This document shows, in pieces, positions 12,887 to 15,000 of a stretch of DNA of 15,000 bases. Position 1 is the first letter of the stretch. Every line of letters starts with the position of its first letter. The position numbers and the translations under genes were made by a program. The stretch covers positions 1 through 15,000 of the forward strand of contig CAZDOD010000058.1 of the NCBI GenBank assembly GCA_964506935.1, given 5' to 3'. The DNA is from CAZDOD01 sp964506935 (GTDB lineage: Bacteria; Desulfobacterota; Zymogenia; Zymogenales; Zymogenaceae). The notes below the pieces were generated by a model, which had not been told where the DNA came from, searched no databases, and saw only the letters and a program-made list of their open reading frames with translations.

Positions 12887-14851
12887 ATGAAAATCAGGTT
12901 TGCCCTTTTATTTATTTTCCTTTTCTTTATCTCGTCTTCAACGCTTCTCTCCGAAAATGAGAGGTCGCTTACTATAATCCACACAAACGACCTCCACTCG
13001 CACCTCCTCGGGCATAATCCCAACAGGGACTATACCCCCGACACAACCGGGGATGACGAGACCCTGGGAGGCTGGGCGAGGCTGGCGCACATAATCGATC
13101 TCGAAAAATCGGCCCGTGATAACCCTGTGCTGACGCTCGACGCCGGAGATTTTCTGATGGGGACGCTGTTTCACATGATCAGCCGCGAGGAGGCGGTGGA
13201 GCTAAACCTCATGGCCGAGATGGGCTATGACGCGACCACGCTCGGAAACCACGAATTCGACCTCAAGCCCGACGGACTCGCGAGGATACTCGAATCCGCC
13301 GCGAGAAACGGGAAGATGCCCTATGTCGTGGCGTCAAACGTCGTCTTCAGCGAAGAAGACACCGGAGACGACCGTCTCGAAGAGGCCTTCGACAGGGGTC
13401 TCGTCAGACCTTACATTGTACTAGACAAGGATGGGATGAAGATCGGCCTCTTCGGGCTTGTAGGCGCCGACGCCGCCGAGGTCGCGCCGTTCGCCTCGCC
13501 GGTCGAGTTCGAGAACATCGTCGAGGCATCTAAAAGAATGGTGAAGATTCTAAGAGATGACGAAAAGGTCGACCTGATCATTTGCCTGTCGCACAGCGGC
13601 CTGAGATTCGACGGAAGGGATTCCGAGGATGAAATCCTCGCACAGGAGGTCCCCGACATCGACATAATAATCAGCGGTCACACCCACACGAGGCTCGAAG
13701 AGCCGATCGTAATCGGAAAGACGATAATCGTCCAGGCATGGGAATACGGCAAGGCGGTCGGGGTGCTCGACGTCACGGTCGGGCCTGACGGCCCGACGCT
13801 CAAAGAATATAGACTCATCGACGTCGACGACTCGATAAAGGGAGACCCGAGGATATCCGACATTATTGAATCGAAGATAAGGATCATAAACGACAGGGTA
13901 TTAAAAGAATACGGCCTGACATTTTATAAGGACGTCGCCGAGACCGATTTCGATCTTATCCTCAAGGAAGAAGAGTCGGGTATCGGAAATATGATTACCG
14001 ACGCCATCCGTTGGTACGTTGACCAATATGAATACGACCCTAACGACCCGATGTCTAGAACAAGGGTGTCGNNNNNNNNNNCGATCCAGTCTAACGGCGT
14101 AATAAGGAGTGATATCCTCGTCGGAAAAACGGGGATCATCGGCGTCTCCGACCTCTTCAGGACGGTCCCGCTCGGCATCGGAAACGACGACTCGATGGGA
14201 TACCCACTCGTCAGCTTTTACCTATACGGATCGGAGATCAAAAAGGCTATGGAGGTCCCGACCTCGATCTACCCGATAAAGGGGAGCGACTACTTCCTGC
14301 AACTCTCGGGGCTCAAGGTTAAATACAATCCGAACAGGATGATCTTTGACCGCGTGACCGAAATCTTAATCGAGGACGAAAACGGCGATTACGTGCCGCT
14401 CGATTACTCCGAGTCGAACAAAGAGCTCTACAAGGTCTCAACGAACTTCTACAACGCATCATTCATCAAGGTCGTCGGAAGCTTCACCAACGGCATCCTC
14501 ACGATGGTGCCGAAAGACAGGGACGGAAACGTCATCGATGACCTCTCGACCGTAAGAGTCGATGCCGATAAAAATAGGGACGGCACCCAGGAGCTCAAAG
14601 ACTGGGCGGCGACGTTCGAATACATATCCACCTTCGATGACTCGGACGGAGACGGGATCCTCGAGATTCCCGAGAGATATAGTAGCACATCCGGACGCTT
14701 CGTAAGCGAGCCGAGCATGAACCCGTATAAGCTCGTAAAGGGCGGAAACTACCTCACATGGATAGCCTTCTGTGTTGCTCTGCTGGTGATTATCATCGCG
14801 GCGCTGATAATCTATTTTGTCATTAAGATTATCAGGAGGAAAAAGAAATAG
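12887..14851 (+). CDS. Exported 5'-nucleotidase (UshA-like) metallophosphoesterase with C-terminal membrane anchor
   Basis: Residues 1-22 are a signal peptide (Lys/Arg, then a long hydrophobic stretch). The metallophosphoesterase domain (about 28-290) shows NDLHSH (34-39), DAGD (85-88), GNHE (120-123), HSG (236-238) and GHTH (264-267), the full dinuclear-metal set. The 5'-nucleotidase C-terminal domain (about 340-540) holds the substrate element IQSNGVIRSD just after the gap. Such enzymes dephosphorylate extracytoplasmic nucleotides or similar phosphoesters; the exact substrate is unknown. Unlike soluble UshA, the protein ends in a hydrophobic helix (about 622-646) followed by RRKKK, so it is probably held in the inner membrane facing the periplasm. 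Two Asp-rich loops before the anchor (DADKNRDG, 559-566; DDSDGDGI, 584-591) resemble calcium-binding loops. Ten N (14072-14081) interrupt the gene, but the frame is open on both sides. The ATG follows GGAG by 6 bases. Confidence 0.93.
   Translation: MKIRFALLFIFLFFISSSTLLSENERSLTIIHTNDLHSHLLGHNPNRDYTPDTTGDDETLGGWARLAHIIDLEKSARDNPVLTLDAGDFLMGTLFHMISREEAVELNLMAEMGYDATTLGNHEFDLKPDGLARILESAARNGKMPYVVASNVVFSEEDTGDDRLEEAFDRGLVRPYIVLDKDGMKIGLFGLVGADAAEVAPFASPVEFENIVEASKRMVKILRDDEKVDLIICLSHSGLRFDGRDSEDEILAQEVPDIDIIISGHTHTRLEEPIVIGKTIIVQAWEYGKAVGVLDVTVGPDGPTLKEYRLIDVDDSIKGDPRISDIIESKIRIINDRVLKEYGLTFYKDVAETDFDLILKEEESGIGNMITDAIRWYVDQYEYDPNDPMSRTRVSXXXXIQSNGVIRSDILVGKTGIIGVSDLFRTVPLGIGNDDSMGYPLVSFYLYGSEIKKAMEVPTSIYPIKGSDYFLQLSGLKVKYNPNRMIFDRVTEILIEDENGDYVPLDYSESNKELYKVSTNFYNASFIKVVGSFTNGILTMVPKDRDGNVIDDLSTVRVDADKNRDGTQELKDWAATFEYISTFDDSDGDGILEIPERYSSTSGRFVSEPSMNPYKLVKGGNYLTWIAFCVALLVIIIAALIIYFVIKIIRRKKK
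14072..14081. other. Assembly gap (10 N) inside the 5'-nucleotidase gene
   Basis: Ten ambiguous bases lie between GTGTCG and CGATCC. Taken literally they keep the reading frame (four undetermined residues) and sit just before the conserved SNGVIR element. The true gap length may differ from ten, so the predicted protein length is provisional. Confidence 0.98.
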
Positions 14852-14882
14852 ACGAATATCTAATTTCTTGAGGTATGTCGAT

Positions 14883-15000
14883 ATGAAAAAGGTTATTTTT
14901 TTGATTTTTATCCTATCACTCGTATTTTCATTCTCAACGGCCGCTTTTGCCGACGAGGTAAAGCTCGTACTTCAGGGATATACCATAACAGTCACAAAAG
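14883..15000 (+). CDS. Exported protein of unknown function (partial, N-terminus only)
   Basis: The window ends after 39 codons. Residues 1-24 form a clear Sec signal peptide: MKK, a hydrophobic core rich in Ile, Leu, Val and Phe, then an AFA site, with cleavage probably before DE. The visible mature part reads DEVKLVLQGYTITVTK and is too short for a family call. The ATG lies 31 bp after the stop of the 5'-nucleotidase gene, with GAGG 9 bases upstream, so it is probably co-transcribed with that gene and also acts outside the cytoplasm. An ATG at 14875 meets a stop within four codons and was not used. Confidence 0.75.
   Translation, partial: MKKVIFLIFILSLVFSFSTAAFADEVKLVLQGYTITVTK

Overview
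The window is bacterial chromosomal DNA and reads most like a deltaproteobacterial-type lineage (Desulfobacterota or Myxococcota and relatives). The grounds are an MglA-type polarity GTPase, a receiver-domain protein with a long acidic linker, two CheW-like adaptors, and a valS-nadC-birA-coaX run. This is inferred from gene content only; there is no rRNA or other marker to place it further. A run of 10 N at 14072-14081 shows this is draft assembly sequence. I see no rRNA, tRNA, CRISPR array, transposase or phage gene.

Layout: from base 1 to about 11.87 kb every gene is on the minus strand; from 12.1 kb to the end every gene is on the plus strand. The two blocks meet at a divergent intergenic region (11866-12134) holding two back-to-back TTGACA-type promoters, a perfect 10-bp inverted repeat, and a run of about 13-bp tandem repeats each containing a Shine-Dalgarno core.

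Minus strand, in order of transcription (right to left): (1) two CheW-domain proteins and a receiver-domain protein, ending at an intrinsic terminator (9366-9394); (2) valS, nadC, birA and coaX, tightly packed with 25-bp, overlapping and 9-bp junctions, covering tRNA-Val charging, NAD synthesis, biotin attachment and the first step of CoA synthesis; (3) an EF-G-2-like (FusA2-type) translation-factor paralogue behind its own strong promoter, followed by an alpha-helical repeat (HEAT-like) protein and an MglA-family GTPase that runs off the left edge of the window.

Plus strand: a UlaG-like/UPF0173-type metallo-beta-lactamase-fold hydrolase; a secreted 5'-nucleotidase (UshA-like) metallophosphoesterase with a C-terminal membrane anchor; and the first 39 codons of another exported protein cut by the right edge.

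The most interesting theme is a possible cell-polarity or surface-motility control set (MglA GTPase, HEAT-like partner, receiver protein, two CheW adaptors) interleaved with housekeeping operons. No MglB, CheA or chemoreceptor is in view. That the two sets act together is inference by analogy with Myxococcus MglA/RomR/Frz and is not shown by the sequence.
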